From an uncultured Peptococcaceae bacterium (GTDB taxonomy: Bacteria; Bacillota; Peptococcia; Peptococcales; Peptococcaceae): a DNA stretch of 64,000 nt. Shown piece after piece: positions 22,225 to 31,689 of this stretch; positions within the stretch are counted from its first letter, which is position 1, and every line of letters starts with the position of its first letter. The translations under genes and the position numbers were made by a program. Under the pieces are notes generated by a model, which saw nothing but the letters and a program-made list of their open reading frames with translations, was not told the origin of the DNA and made no database searches. The stretch lies in assembly GCA_958451915.1 (NCBI GenBank), contig CAUDRX010000001.1, positions 50,933 through 114,932 on the forward strand, read 5' to 3'.

Positions 22225-25143
22225 ATGAAAGTGAATGATATCATTTCCGGCTTCCGCCTTGTGGAAGAGCGGCCAGTGCCGGAAACAGACAGCCTGGGCC
22301 GTCTCTTCGTCCACGAAAAGACCGGGGCACGCCTGCTCCAGCTGGCCAACAGCGACACCAACAAGGTCTTTGGCATAGGCTTCCGCACGCCATCGGCCAA
22401 CAGCACCGGCGTGGCCCACATCCTCGAGCACAGCGTGCTCAACGGTTCGGAAAAATACCGCACGAAGGAGCCATTCATGGACCTTCTGCGCACGAGCCTG
22501 TCCACCTTCCTCAATGCCATGACCTTCTCAGACAAAACGATCTACCCGGTCGCCAGTCAGAATGACAAGGATTTTGACCACCTCATGGACGTCTACCTCG
22601 ATGCCGTCTTTCATCCGGCGATCTATACGCGCAAGGAGATCTTCCTGCAGGAAGGCTGGCATTATCACATCGAAGCACCGGAAGACCCGCTGACCTATCG
22701 CGGCGTCGTCTACAACGAGATGCGCGGCGCCCTTTCCAGCGCCGATGCACAGGTGGCCGATGCCATCCTCTCGGCGCTCTATCCGGACACCATCTATGGC
22801 AAGGAGAGCGGCGGCGATCCTTACGAGATCCCATCCCTTTCTTATGAAGCTTTTCTCGATTTTCACCGTAGACTCTACCATCCTTGCAACAGCTACATCT
22901 TCATCTATGGTGACGGCGACATCGAACGCTTCCTTGCGCATATCGACGGTGAATACCTGAGCACGTTCGAGGCTGCCGAAGTCGACAGCCACATCGACTG
23001 GCAGCAGGCCTTTTCGGCTGCGAAAACAGTGGAGACCCATTATTCCGTGGCGCCGGATGCAGAAACGGCAGGCAAGGACATCCTCGCCTATGCGGTATCT
23101 CTGGGCACCCGCCGCGAGCCGACCGATATCTTTGTGGAAGAGGTTTTGAGCGAGGTCCTCGTTGATTCTCAGGCTGGGCCTGTGAAGAACGCGCTCCTTG
23201 CGGCCGGCATCGGTGAAGACGTTTCTGCGTTCTCCAATGACGGCCTGCAGATCCCTTTTGGCATCGTCGCCAAGGAGACCGATGCCGCGAAACAGGCCGA
23301 TTTTGTGCACATTATCGAAGAGACGCTGCGCGGACTGGTGCGTGATGGCATTGATAAGGACCTGCTCACCGCAGCAGTGAACAAGATGGAATATACCCTG
23401 CGTGAAGCGGAAGGGTATACCACCCGCGGTATCATTTATTACATCAATGCCTTTGAGACCTGGCTCTATGACGGCGATCCTTTTGATGCCCTGCGCTACA
23501 ACGGCCCTCTGGCTGAACTGCGCGCCAACATCGAAAGCGACTATTTCGAACGTTACATCCAGGAACGCATCCTCGATAACCCACACAAGGTCATCCTCAC
23601 TGCCAGACCGGACCCAGGCATGAATGATCGTAAAGATGCTGCCGTGACCCAGGCCCTCGCCGAATACAAGGCCGGTCTTTCAGAGGCAGAAGTGGCTGCG
23701 CTCGTTGAGGAGACACAGCGCCTCCTGGCACGCCAGAACAGCGACGACACGCCGGAAGAAAAGGCCACGATCCCCCACCTCGAGCGCGAGGATGTCACCG
23801 GCAGTTTCCCGGTGATCCCCTGCGAAGAAGAGACCATCGCCGGTGTCACAGTGCTGCATCATCCGCTCTTTACCGCGGGCATCGATTACACCGACATGCT
23901 GCTCTCTCTCGACCATATCGAGGTGGCAGATCTGCCATATGTGGCGCTTCTGACAAGCCTTATCGGCGCTGTGGACACGGCCCGGCACAGCTACAGCGAC
24001 CTCAGCACCGCTGAATATCTGACCAGCGGCGGCATCCGCATCACCAGCCGTGTCATCCAGGACGTTCATGATCCGGATCTGTTCACCCATCGTCTGCTCG
24101 TTTCCTCCAAGACACTGAGCCCGGACGACGAAGCGGGCTTTCTGGCACTGGCCTGGGAACAGCTCACCGAGAGCGACTTTACCGACAAGAAGCGTTTCCG
24201 CGAGGTCGTGCAGATGCTCAAAAACCAGATGCAGACCGGCATCTTCCAGCAGGGGCACACTGTTGTGGCTGGCCGCGTGACCGCTTATCACAGTGCCTAC
24301 AGCCGTTTCAGCGAGATGCTCAACGGTCTCGATCTGCTCTTCTTCCTGCAGGAATTGGATAATCATTTTGACGAACGTTTCGAGGAAACGCTGGCGCGCA
24401 TCCAGGGCCTTTATGCCAAGCTCCTGACACGGCGCGGCATGATCGTTTCGGTTACCGGAAGCGACGAGGATTATCAGGCGATCCGTCCGCTCCTGGCCGA
24501 CTGGCTCGGGAAGATCCCGGATGTTGACTATCCGCACGCTGACTGGCAGGTGCCGGTGGAAGTGCTCAACGAAGGCATCCAGTCTTCGGCCAACGTGCAG
24601 TACGTGGCCAAGGGCGCTGATCTGCGCCCGCTCGGCGTGCGTTACAGCGGGGTGCTGGAAGTGCTCTCCAACGTGCTCACCAACGACTACCTTTATAACA
24701 ACATCCGTGCCAAAGGCGGCGCCTACGGTCAGGGCATCCGTTTCAGCCGCAACGGCAGCGTCAGCTGCTATTCCTACCGCGATCCGAACCTCGAGAACAC
24801 CATCGCCATCTACGATGGCATGGCTGACTGGCTGGAGGCGCTGGAGCTTGACGACGCGGCACTCACCAGCTACATCATCGGTGTGATGAATCGGTTCAAT
24901 CCGGTGATGACAGCCCGCGCTCAGGGCAGCTGGTCCCTTATGAGCCGTCTGAACGGCACCACCCGCGAGGATATCGTAAAGGCGCAGGAAGAGGCTCTGG
25001 CTACGACCCTCGGGGATCTCAAGCGTTATGCCCCGGCGCTGCGCCAGGCCATGGGCGAAGACCATCTCTGTGTGCTCGGTGCTTCGAGCCGTGTCAAAGC
25101 AGCCGCCGGCCTTTTCAGGAACGTCATCAGGCTCGAGAACTGA
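22225..25143 (+). CDS. M16C-family zinc metallopeptidase (presequence-protease-like)
   Basis: A 972-residue cytoplasmic peptidase of the insulinase superfamily, M16C branch. The inverted zinc motif HILEH (in VAHILEHSVLNGSEKY) is near residue 60, with the downstream glutamate ligand region around YNEMRGALSS. The second, non-catalytic half carries GGAYGQGIRFSRNGS near the C-terminus, typical for these two-halved clamshell enzymes that degrade short unfolded peptides. Length is as expected. I set the start at ATG 22225 (MKVNDIISGF), with AAGGGAG upstream; the ATG at 22207 lies before that SD. Own promoter and terminator. Confidence 0.92.
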   Translation: MKVNDIISGFRLVEERPVPETDSLGRLFVHEKTGARLLQLANSDTNKVFGIGFRTPSANSTGVAHILEHSVLNGSEKYRTKEPFMDLLRTSLSTFLNAMTFSDKTIYPVASQNDKDFDHLMDVYLDAVFHPAIYTRKEIFLQEGWHYHIEAPEDPLTYRGVVYNEMRGALSSADAQVADAILSALYPDTIYGKESGGDPYEIPSLSYEAFLDFHRRLYHPCNSYIFIYGDGDIERFLAHIDGEYLSTFEAAEVDSHIDWQQAFSAAKTVETHYSVAPDAETAGKDILAYAVSLGTRREPTDIFVEEVLSEVLVDSQAGPVKNALLAAGIGEDVSAFSNDGLQIPFGIVAKETDAAKQADFVHIIEETLRGLVRDGIDKDLLTAAVNKMEYTLREAEGYTTRGIIYYINAFETWLYDGDPFDALRYNGPLAELRANIESDYFERYIQERILDNPHKVILTARPDPGMNDRKDAAVTQALAEYKAGLSEAEVAALVEETQRLLARQNSDDTPEEKATIPHLEREDVTGSFPVIPCEEETIAGVTVLHHPLFTAGIDYTDMLLSLDHIEVADLPYVALLTSLIGAVDTARHSYSDLSTAEYLTSGGIRITSRVIQDVHDPDLFTHRLLVSSKTLSPDDEAGFLALAWEQLTESDFTDKKRFREVVQMLKNQMQTGIFQQGHTVVAGRVTAYHSAYSRFSEMLNGLDLLFFLQELDNHFDERFEETLARIQGLYAKLLTRRGMIVSVTGSDEDYQAIRPLLADWLGKIPDVDYPHADWQVPVEVLNEGIQSSANVQYVAKGADLRPLGVRYSGVLEVLSNVLTNDYLYNNIRAKGGAYGQGIRFSRNGSVSCYSYRDPNLENTIAIYDGMADWLEALELDDAALTSYIIGVMNRFNPVMTARAQGSWSLMSRLNGTTREDIVKAQEEALATTLGDLKRYAPALRQAMGEDHLCVLGASSRVKAAAGLFRNVIRLEN

Positions 25144-25165
25144 ATAACGTTTTGTAAGACCTGCC

Positions 25166-25195
25166 AAAGACCACAGGATTTCTGTGGTCTTTTTT
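25166..25195 (+). terminator. Terminator after the M16C peptidase gene
   Basis: AAAGACCACAG (25166-25176) pairs with CTGTGGTCTTT, then a T run. Confidence 0.9.
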
Positions 25196-25224
25196 ACATT
25201 GTCGCAGAGGCGGTGAACAATTGG

Positions 25225-25253
25225 TTGTCACTGCTGGGGGCTTGTGATAAAAT
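25225..25253 (+). promoter_or_regulatory. Promoter of mltG
   Basis: TTGTCA (25225-25230), 17-bp spacer, TAAAAT (25248-25253). Confidence 0.65.
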
Positions 25254-25302
25254 TTATTTGATTTGCATTTTTGAACAAGAACTCTAGAGGAGCGTGAAAT
25301 AC

Positions 25303-26844
25303 GTGTCAGATAATCACAATCAGAGCGATCTGCGAACGCCTTCTGCCGGCACGCCAGCCTCGTCTGATCTGCCGCCGTTCGAGCGTATCATGCAGGAGCG
25401 CGCAGCTGCGGAAGCGGCTAAGAAGGCTCAGGCCGCAGATACCCCGGATCAGTGGGCGACGCGTCCGATGACGCTGGCGGAAAAGGCCGCTCAGCGCGCC
25501 GAAGAACGCGAGGCTGCTGCCCGTGCGAAAGCAGATGCTGCCGCCGCGGCCAAGGCAGAAAAGGCTGCTTCGGAAGCAGCCGCAGCGCAGGAAGAAGCGT
25601 CTGAGGATGTCGCAGAGGAAGCGGCCGCCGTCCAGGATGCTCCACGCCAGGAAGCTGTGCCGCAGGCAGAGCGCCCGGCGCCGCAGCGCACGCGCACCAC
25701 AACTGCGCCAGCGCAAAAACGGCCAGCCGGCGCTGCCGCTGCCAGCAGTCAGAAACCGCCGGCTAAGCGCCGCCGCAGAGCGCGCCGCCAGTTCCCATGG
25801 ATGGCATGCATCCTGCTCATCTGCATCGCTGTCATCGCTGTTGCTGCCGTGCACTTCACCCGCAACTGGGTGGTCCCGCCGAATGCCAGTGATACCAGCA
25901 TCGTCGAAGTCGAGATCCCGGAAGGGGCCACTGTCAGTGACATGGGTGCTCAGCTCGAAGAACAGGGCCTTATCCGCAGTGCCGGTTCCTTCAGTCTTTA
26001 TGTGCGCCTGACCGGTACCGCCCAAAACCTTCAGGCCGGGGTACACAGACTGTCGCCGTCCATGACCCTGGGCGAAGTCGTCTCCAGCCTTCAGGAAGGC
26101 GCTGCTGAAGCCGGGCTGGATAAGGTAACGGTCAACGAAGGCCTGACGGTCGATCAGATCGGGGACGTTGTCGCTGAGAGCACAAGCTACAGCAAAGAGG
26201 ATTTCATGGCGCTCATGACTGATGACGCCTTCCTGCAGCAGCTTGTCAGCGAGTATCCGATCCTCACAGATGCCTACAATACGCCAAACGTCCGTTATGT
26301 GCTGGAAGGCTATCTCTTCCCGGCAACCTATGATTTCAATGACGAAGATGGCCTCGAATCCCTCGTGCGCCAGATGGTCTCCAAGACTGACGAAGTTCTC
26401 GCCAAGTATCAGGCAGACATCGATGCTTCCAGTTACAATGTGCAGCAGCTTATGAGCATCGCTTCCCTTGTTGAGAAAGAAGGGATGACCACCGAAGACC
26501 GCAAGCTCATCGCCGGTGTTTTCTACAACCGCCTCGAGCAGGGTATGGCCATCCAGTCGGACATCAGTGTGCTCTATGCGCTGAACACCCACAAAGAGAT
26601 GGTCAGCTATGAAGACCTTGAAGTGGATTCTCCATATAACCTCTATCTCAACACAGGCCTGCCGCCAGGACCGATGAACAGTCCGAGCGAAGATGCCATT
26701 GTGGCTGCATTGGAACCGACAGACAGCGACTACATCTATTTCTATGCCAACCTCAAGACCGGTGAAGTCTTCTACACCGCTGATTATGAACAGCATCTGG
26801 CCTGGCAGGAGGAATATGAAGAAACGGGTGATATCCAGGGCTGA
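25303..26844 (+). CDS. mltG: Endolytic murein transglycosylase
   Basis: A 513-residue single-pass membrane protein. Residues ~1-160 are a cytoplasmic, alanine/glutamate-rich low-complexity segment ending in a basic patch (PPAKRRRRARRQF), longer than in many MltG proteins. A transmembrane helix (MACILLICIAVIAVAAVHF) is followed by a LysM-like segment and the YceG catalytic domain: LEGYLFPATYDF, IASLVEKEG (with the catalytic Glu) and FYNRLEQGMAIQSDISVLYA. It cuts nascent glycan strands and so sets strand length. GTG 25303 was preferred over GTG 25294 because AGAGGAG ends at 25292. An OatA-like gene follows 56 bp later, probably in the same operon. Confidence 0.92.
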   Translation: MSDNHNQSDLRTPSAGTPASSDLPPFERIMQERAAAEAAKKAQAADTPDQWATRPMTLAEKAAQRAEEREAAARAKADAAAAAKAEKAASEAAAAQEEASEDVAEEAAAVQDAPRQEAVPQAERPAPQRTRTTTAPAQKRPAGAAAASSQKPPAKRRRRARRQFPWMACILLICIAVIAVAAVHFTRNWVVPPNASDTSIVEVEIPEGATVSDMGAQLEEQGLIRSAGSFSLYVRLTGTAQNLQAGVHRLSPSMTLGEVVSSLQEGAAEAGLDKVTVNEGLTVDQIGDVVAESTSYSKEDFMALMTDDAFLQQLVSEYPILTDAYNTPNVRYVLEGYLFPATYDFNDEDGLESLVRQMVSKTDEVLAKYQADIDASSYNVQQLMSIASLVEKEGMTTEDRKLIAGVFYNRLEQGMAIQSDISVLYALNTHKEMVSYEDLEVDSPYNLYLNTGLPPGPMNSPSEDAIVAALEPTDSDYIYFYANLKTGEVFYTADYEQHLAWQEEYEETGDIQG

Positions 26845-26900
26845 CACGCATGGGGGCGTGCAGTCCGGCAATGGTGAAGTGATTTTGAAGAGGGGATAAC

Positions 26901-28865
26901 GTGAAAAAAGAAACTTCCCACAAAGCTTATTATCCGGCACTGGATGGGATCAGGGTCTTTGCCATGCTGGCGATCCTGATCTACCACTATGCGCCTCACC
27001 GCCTCAGCGGCGGTTTTATCGGTGTTGATCTCTTCTTCGTCGTGAGCGGCTTTCTCCTGGCGAGGAGCCTGATGAAGTGGGAGATCAAGGATTTTGCGAG
27101 CACTTATGTGGCTTACCTGATCAAGCGCGTGCTGCGTTTGGGGGTGCCGCTGTTGGTGGTGTTCCTGCTTTCGGTCTCAGTGATCAACATCTTTTTTCCG
27201 GATCTGCTCTATAACATCCGTGGGGCACTGCTCTCCAGTCTGCTGTATTTCAACAACTGGTGGCAGATCAACCTCGGCTATTCCTATTTTGAACAATATG
27301 TGCATCCGTCCGCCTTTACACATCTCTGGTATGTGGCGGTACTGATGCAGCTTTCCATCGTCTGGCCGCTCCTTATCGTGCTGATGCGCCGGCTCCGAAA
27401 GGGCCCGTTCGCCATCTGCGCGGTGCAGCTCGTGCTGGCTGTCGTGAGTGCAGTGCTCATGGGCGTGCTCTATGGCGGCGATGGCGATCCATCCCGCGTT
27501 TATTACGGCACCGACACCCGTCTTTACGCTTTCGCGCTGGGCGGGGCACTGGGCACGATCTGGCGGCCGCAGAAGATCTTCGAGCGCAACGGCAAACGGG
27601 TAGCGCTCCTGGGCGATCTTTTGGCAGTCGCTGGCATTGCGGCCCTTGTTGTGCTGGCGCTGCGCCTGCAGGACCAGAGTCTCTGGACCTATCGCGGCGG
27701 CATGTTCCTGGCAGCCTTTGCGTCCGTAGTGGCTACCGCCGGGCTGACCCTTCCAGGGAGTTTTATCGGCCGTATCCTTGGCTGGCAGGGGCTGGCCTTC
27801 CTTGGTAAATGCACGTTCAGCACCTATCTCTGGTATTATCCCGTGCTCACCATGGGTAATATGAACAGCTTCCTGGCTGCCCACAAGTGGATCCAGTGGC
27901 TGATCCTTCTGGTGCTCTCGGTGGTCACTTACCTTGTCGTGGAGCAGGGCTTCGTCAGCAAGATCACGAGAGGCCAGCTGCCTGATAAAGCGCGCATCGG
28001 TCGCTGGCTCGCTTCTGTTGCTACAAATAAGTGGCATTTTACAGCCGTTGTGCTCACGGTTGCGATGATCGTCTCCAGCATCTTCGGTTTCGCCCGCGCC
28101 ACAAGCGGTGAAAATGAGACCGTTGCTGAGATGCAGGCACAGATCGCTGCCAACCAGGAGCTCCTTGCCAAGCAGCAGGCGATTAAGGAGCGTAACGAAC
28201 AGGCCACTGTCCAGGACATCCCTTACCTCGACCGTTCGGTGATGCTCTTCTGCCGTGAGCTTCCGGTCACTTTCATCGGTGACTCCATCCTGCTCGGTGC
28301 TGCCGCACCGCTGACTGAGGTCTTTCCGCAGTCTTACATCGATGGTAAGGTCGGCCGCCAGCTCAGCCAGTCGGGAGATGTCGTGCAGAGCCTGCTCGAT
28401 GCCGGTCAGATGTATGACAACGTCGTCATCGTCCTTGGATCCAACGGGCCATTCACCGAAGAGCAGCTTGACAGTCTCATGAGCATGCTCGGCGACCGCC
28501 AGGTCTACCTCATGAACACCAAGGTGCCGCGTGAGTGGCAGGATCAGGTCAACAGTATGCTCCAGGCCTACGCCGATAAGAGCAAGAAGGACAACTTCCA
28601 CCTCATCGACTGGAAGAGCTTCATCGATCAGCATCCGGAATGGCTCTACACCGACGGCACCCATCCAACGCCGGAAGGTGCAGAACAGTTCGCCAAGCTC
28701 ATCGCTGACGCCCTCTATGAGGATCTCGCCAGCGAGGAACGCAAGGAGAAAGACAAGCTCGCCGACGAAGCAGCTGCTGAAGAAGCAGCCGCTCAGCAGG
28801 AGGCGGACGCCGCAGCAGCCGCTGATGCTGATACAGCGGAAGCCGATGCCAACACCGCAGCGTAA
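26901..28865 (+). CDS. OatA-like O-acetyltransferase (acyltransferase 3 + SGNH domain)
   Basis: A 654-residue envelope enzyme. Residues ~1-390 form an acyltransferase-3 membrane domain of about ten helices (PALDGIRVFAMLAILIYHY, GVDLFFVVSGFLLARSL). A coiled linker (~405-440) leads to an extracellular SGNH-hydrolase-like domain: FIGDSILLGAAAPL (nucleophile Ser), VIVLGSNGPF and DGTHPTPEGAEQF (Asp/His). This is the OatA layout: acetyl groups are carried across the membrane and placed on peptidoglycan MurNAc, giving lysozyme resistance. The last ~40 residues are Ala/Glu-rich. The start is a GTG after GAAGAGGGG. Position after mltG supports a peptidoglycan substrate. Confidence 0.88.
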   Translation: MKKETSHKAYYPALDGIRVFAMLAILIYHYAPHRLSGGFIGVDLFFVVSGFLLARSLMKWEIKDFASTYVAYLIKRVLRLGVPLLVVFLLSVSVINIFFPDLLYNIRGALLSSLLYFNNWWQINLGYSYFEQYVHPSAFTHLWYVAVLMQLSIVWPLLIVLMRRLRKGPFAICAVQLVLAVVSAVLMGVLYGGDGDPSRVYYGTDTRLYAFALGGALGTIWRPQKIFERNGKRVALLGDLLAVAGIAALVVLALRLQDQSLWTYRGGMFLAAFASVVATAGLTLPGSFIGRILGWQGLAFLGKCTFSTYLWYYPVLTMGNMNSFLAAHKWIQWLILLVLSVVTYLVVEQGFVSKITRGQLPDKARIGRWLASVATNKWHFTAVVLTVAMIVSSIFGFARATSGENETVAEMQAQIAANQELLAKQQAIKERNEQATVQDIPYLDRSVMLFCRELPVTFIGDSILLGAAAPLTEVFPQSYIDGKVGRQLSQSGDVVQSLLDAGQMYDNVVIVLGSNGPFTEEQLDSLMSMLGDRQVYLMNTKVPREWQDQVNSMLQAYADKSKKDNFHLIDWKSFIDQHPEWLYTDGTHPTPEGAEQFAKLIADALYEDLASEERKEKDKLADEAAAEEAAAQQEADAAAAADADTAEADANTAA

Positions 28866-28876
28866 CGATCATACAC

Positions 28877-28909
28877 AAAGACGTCAGGATCTTCCTGGCG
28901 TCTTTTTTT
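28877..28909 (+). terminator. Terminator after the OatA-like gene
   Basis: AAAGACGTCAGGA (28877-28889) pairs with TCCTGGCGTCTTT (one G-T pair), then T run to 28909. Confidence 0.9.
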
Positions 28910-28975
28910 GTTCGGTGGCTGTGTTAGTACAGGCGTGCTTTTTTCAAAAACTGGTGAAAATTTTTCATCCAGCCA

Positions 28976-29004
28976 TTGCAACACCGCCGCCGGAGGATTA
29001 TAAT
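28976..29004 (+). promoter_or_regulatory. Promoter of the first iron-type dehydrogenase gene
   Basis: TTGCAA (28976-28981), 17-bp spacer, TATAAT (28999-29004). Confidence 0.75.
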
Positions 29005-29077
29005 ACAATAGATGTTAGAAAACCGCGGCGTGATATATAACAGCGATCGCGGATACGATAAAAGGAGTGTATTACTA

Positions 29078-30208
29078 ATGAGCAACAGTTACAGTGTCGC
29101 TTTGCCTCAATACACGATCGGGGCAGATTGTTATGAAAAGATCCCATATTTTGCACGCTATTATGGCAACAAAGCCGTAGTCATCGGTGGGGAGACCGCC
29201 ATGGCCAAGTCCAGGGACGCGCTGCTCGAAGGCGTTAAGGACAGCGACATCGAGATCCTTGATTTCATCTGGTATGGTGGTAATTCGACCTATGAAAACG
29301 GCGACAAACTCATTGCCAACCCAACAGTACAGCAGGCAGACATCCTCTTTGGTGTTGGCGGCGGCCGTGCCTGCGATACCGTAAAATATGTCGCCGATAA
29401 ATTGGACAAACCACTCTTTCTCTTCCCAACCGTCGGCTCCAACTGCGCGTCCGTGACCGCCATCGGCGTCATGTACAACCCAGACGGCACCTTCCGCGAT
29501 TACTATTATCCAAAGATCGCTGAACACACCTTCATCAACACCCAGGTCATCGCCGAGTCCCCATCTGAAATGCTCTGGGCCGGCATTGGCGACGCCCTCT
29601 CCAAGGAATGTGAAGCCGATCTCTCCAGCCGCGGCGCAGACCTCACGCACACGCCAATGATGGGCGTCACCCTTTCCAAAGTCTGCACCGATCCGCTGCT
29701 CACCTACGGCAAGGAAGCCCTCGCCAGCGCCAAGGAAGGCAAGGACAGCGAAGCCCTGCGTCAGGTCGTTCTCGACATCATCATTTCCACCGGCATCGTT
29801 TCCAACATGGTTACCAACATGCCAGAATACTACTACAATTCCTCCCTTGCACACTGCGTCTACTATGGCGTCAATGCGCTTCCTGCCGGTGAAAAGCATC
29901 GCCATGGTGAAGTCGTCTCCCTCGGCGTGCTCTGCCTTTTGACCTACGACAAACAGTTCCAGATGCGCGACCGCGTCATGCAGTTCAACTATGACCTGGG
30001 GCTCCCAATCTGCTTCGAAGACATCGATGTCACCCCAGAAGAATTCCAGATCATCGCTGACAAAGCCGTTGGCGCAGAAGAATGGAAGTTCCGTTCCAAA
30101 GACATCACCAAGGAAAATTTCCTCCAGTGCCTCAAGGATCAGGACGCTGCCGGCCGTGCCTTTAAAGAAAAAATGGCTGAGCGTGAAAAAGAAGAAGCCA
30201 ACGCATAA
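29078..30208 (+). CDS. Iron-containing alcohol dehydrogenase superfamily protein (glycerol dehydrogenase-like), copy 1
   Basis: A 376-residue NAD(P)-linked, metal-dependent dehydrogenase. The nucleotide-binding part has FGVGGGRACDTVK and FPTVGSNCASVTAIGV. The metal site is visible as Asp in GIGDALSKECEADL and His in LAHCVYYG and KHRHGEVVSLG. The family reduces or oxidises small polyols, aldehydes or ketones; the substrate is not evident. I placed the start at ATG 29078 (MSNSYSVALPQY) after AAAAGGAG; the frame is open to 29012 but no SD supports that. A paralogue with the same motifs lies at 38237-39334. Own promoter. Confidence 0.88.
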   Translation: MSNSYSVALPQYTIGADCYEKIPYFARYYGNKAVVIGGETAMAKSRDALLEGVKDSDIEILDFIWYGGNSTYENGDKLIANPTVQQADILFGVGGGRACDTVKYVADKLDKPLFLFPTVGSNCASVTAIGVMYNPDGTFRDYYYPKIAEHTFINTQVIAESPSEMLWAGIGDALSKECEADLSSRGADLTHTPMMGVTLSKVCTDPLLTYGKEALASAKEGKDSEALRQVVLDIIISTGIVSNMVTNMPEYYYNSSLAHCVYYGVNALPAGEKHRHGEVVSLGVLCLLTYDKQFQMRDRVMQFNYDLGLPICFEDIDVTPEEFQIIADKAVGAEEWKFRSKDITKENFLQCLKDQDAAGRAFKEKMAEREKEEANA

Positions 30209-30229
30209 ATACACAAACGCACCACGCTA

Positions 30230-30258
30230 TTGACAGCCGCGCGTCCATCGCGTACACT
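30230..30258 (+). promoter_or_regulatory. Promoter of the FMN riboswitch-ribU unit
   Basis: Consensus TTGACA (30230-30235), 17-bp spacer, TACACT (30253-30258), 25 bp before the aptamer. Confidence 0.85.
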
Positions 30259-30283
30259 AAAATCAACAACATATCATTCGAAA

Positions 30284-30484
30284 ATCTTCGGGGCGGGGTG
30301 AGCAAGTGCCGGTGGTACTTAAGGTTGCGAACCGACCGAGGCGGAAGCCGAGATTGAGCGACTGCCATACTTGCAATTCCCCACCGGCGGTATAGTCCGC
30401 GAGCGCAAGAGCGCCTTTTTGAGAAGGCCGCGCATGAACCGGTGTGATTCCGGTACCGACAGTATAGTCTGGATGAGAGAAGAT
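30284..30484 (+). promoter_or_regulatory. FMN riboswitch (RFN element) with an extra inserted arm
   Basis: The conserved RFN pieces are present in order: ATCTTCGGGGCGGGGTG (30284-30300), AATTCCCCACCGGCGGT, TCCGCGAGC, GTGATTCCGGTACCGACAGT and GTCTGGATGAGAGAAGAT (to 30484). Normally the GGGGTGA and AATTCCCC halves of helix P2 are joined directly; here ~73 bases separate them (about 30302-30374), closed by GCAAGT/ACTTGC and holding a GGTTGCGAACC hairpin. An intrinsic terminator follows at once, so FMN should shut off transcription of the riboflavin transporter gene downstream. Confidence 0.93.
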
Positions 30485-30485
30485 C

Positions 30486-30525
30486 ATGTCCCTGGGATTT
30501 TTCTATTGGCCCAGGGACATTTTTT
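30486..30525 (+). terminator. Riboswitch-controlled terminator upstream of ribU
   Basis: ATGTCCCTGGG (30486-30496) pairs with CCCAGGGACAT (30510-30520), then T6. It is the expression platform of the FMN riboswitch. Confidence 0.9.
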
Positions 30526-30553
30526 GTTCTCCGGCCAGAAAGGAGAATCTACT

Positions 30554-31192
30554 ATGACCCAACGTCGCAATTCTGTTAAAACTGTCGCCTTTGTCGGGGT
30601 GCTCGGCGCCCTTTCCTGTGTGCTGATGCTGCTGCGCTTCCCAGTGCCGCTCGTGCCAAGCTTCTATGAGTTTGACATTGCCGAGCTGCCGGCGCTATTC
30701 GCTGGCTTTTTCCTCGGTCCGGTCGCCGGCTGCGCGGTTGTCTTTGTAAAGATCGTGCTCAAGCTCATCTTTCAGGGCTCTGCCACTTTTGGTATTGGCG
30801 ATCTTTCCAACCTCATCGGCAGCATGGTCTTCATCCTCACAGCCTCTCTCATCTATCGCCGCATGCACACCAAAAAAGGCGCCCTCATCGCCCTCTCCGT
30901 GTCCACCCTCGTTGTCAGCATCGTTTATGTGTTCCTGAACGCCTACATCATGCTGCCGATGTACGCCAGCGTTTACGGCCTGCCGATCGATACCATCGTT
31001 GATATGGGCCACGCCGTCAACCCATGGGTCACCGACACCCTCACCCTCATGATCTTCGCCGTCTTCCCATTCAACCTCCTCAAGCACGGCGTCACCGCCC
31101 TCCTCGCTTACCTCCTTTATAAACGCGCAGGCAACGCCCTCCGCAATATGATGGGTCTCGCACCTGACCGCACCGTCAGAAAGACCGCATAG
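30554..31192 (+). CDS. ribU: ECF transporter riboflavin-binding S component
   Basis: A 212-residue integral membrane protein with about six hydrophobic segments. The family stretch FYEFDIAELPALFAGFFLGPVAG is typical of RibU, including the acidic residues near the substrate pocket, and VKIVLKLIFQGSATFGIGDLSN follows. It captures riboflavin and works with the shared ECF energising module, which is not encoded in this window. Control by the FMN riboswitch directly upstream confirms the substrate. ATG 30554 follows AAAGGAGAATC. A terminator follows within 10 bp. Confidence 0.95.
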   Translation: MTQRRNSVKTVAFVGVLGALSCVLMLLRFPVPLVPSFYEFDIAELPALFAGFFLGPVAGCAVVFVKIVLKLIFQGSATFGIGDLSNLIGSMVFILTASLIYRRMHTKKGALIALSVSTLVVSIVYVFLNAYIMLPMYASVYGLPIDTIVDMGHAVNPWVTDTLTLMIFAVFPFNLLKHGVTALLAYLLYKRAGNALRNMMGLAPDRTVRKTA

Positions 31193-31198
31193 AATATG

Positions 31199-31232
31199 CA
31201 AAGCCCTTCGCCATCAGGCGAAGGGCTTTTTT
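31199..31232 (+). terminator. Terminator after ribU
   Basis: AAGCCCTTCGCC (31201-31212), loop ATCA, GGCGAAGGGCTT (31217-31228), T run. Confidence 0.93.
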
Positions 31233-31689
31233 GTACGCTGCATGCACGATGTGACGCACACACAAAGCAGCCGACTGTGTATGGGCGATGTGAAGTGTGC
31301 GGATCGTAGTGCTTTGTAAGCAGAATGGACTGGCGATTTGAATGGCATTTGGGGCGATATGGACATTTTGTCGGCCATGGGAATGGGGGCATATTAGCGT
31401 GTCATAAGAAGCGCGCATAGGAAACAGAGTAACATAAGAAAAAATATTGCATAAACGACGATAAAATTCTGAAAAAGTTGGCACGAAATCTTAAAATTGT
31501 GTTATAATACCCCTATATTTTTGGTGATTTTAAGGATGAGGTGTCCGCGTTTCACATAATGACCATTTCGTCAGTATTTATCCGCGGCTGTCGCACCCTG
31601 AAACACCAACATCACAGCGTCCGTCCATTCTCTGACGCGCTGCTGTGTTGATATATATAGAACAAAATCATGATAAGGAGTTGAACGAA
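31233..31689 (+). other. Gene-free AT-rich leader region of the SLH surface protein
   Basis: About 450 bp without a supported gene. The part from ~31400 is AT-rich. It contains one clear promoter (31478-31508) and then a ~175-base untranslated leader with a bulged inverted repeat (CACAGCG near 31612 with CGCTGCTGTG near 31640). I recognise no riboswitch class. Confidence 0.5.
31478..31508 (+). promoter_or_regulatory. Promoter of the vWA-SLH surface protein gene
   Basis: TTGGCA (31478-31483), a long 19-bp spacer and TATAAT (31503-31508). Confidence 0.65.

Noticed and set aside
31509..31689. Riboswitch in the SLH gene leader
   Set aside because: No conserved core of the cyclic-di-GMP or other known classes could be matched; only a bulged inverted repeat is present.
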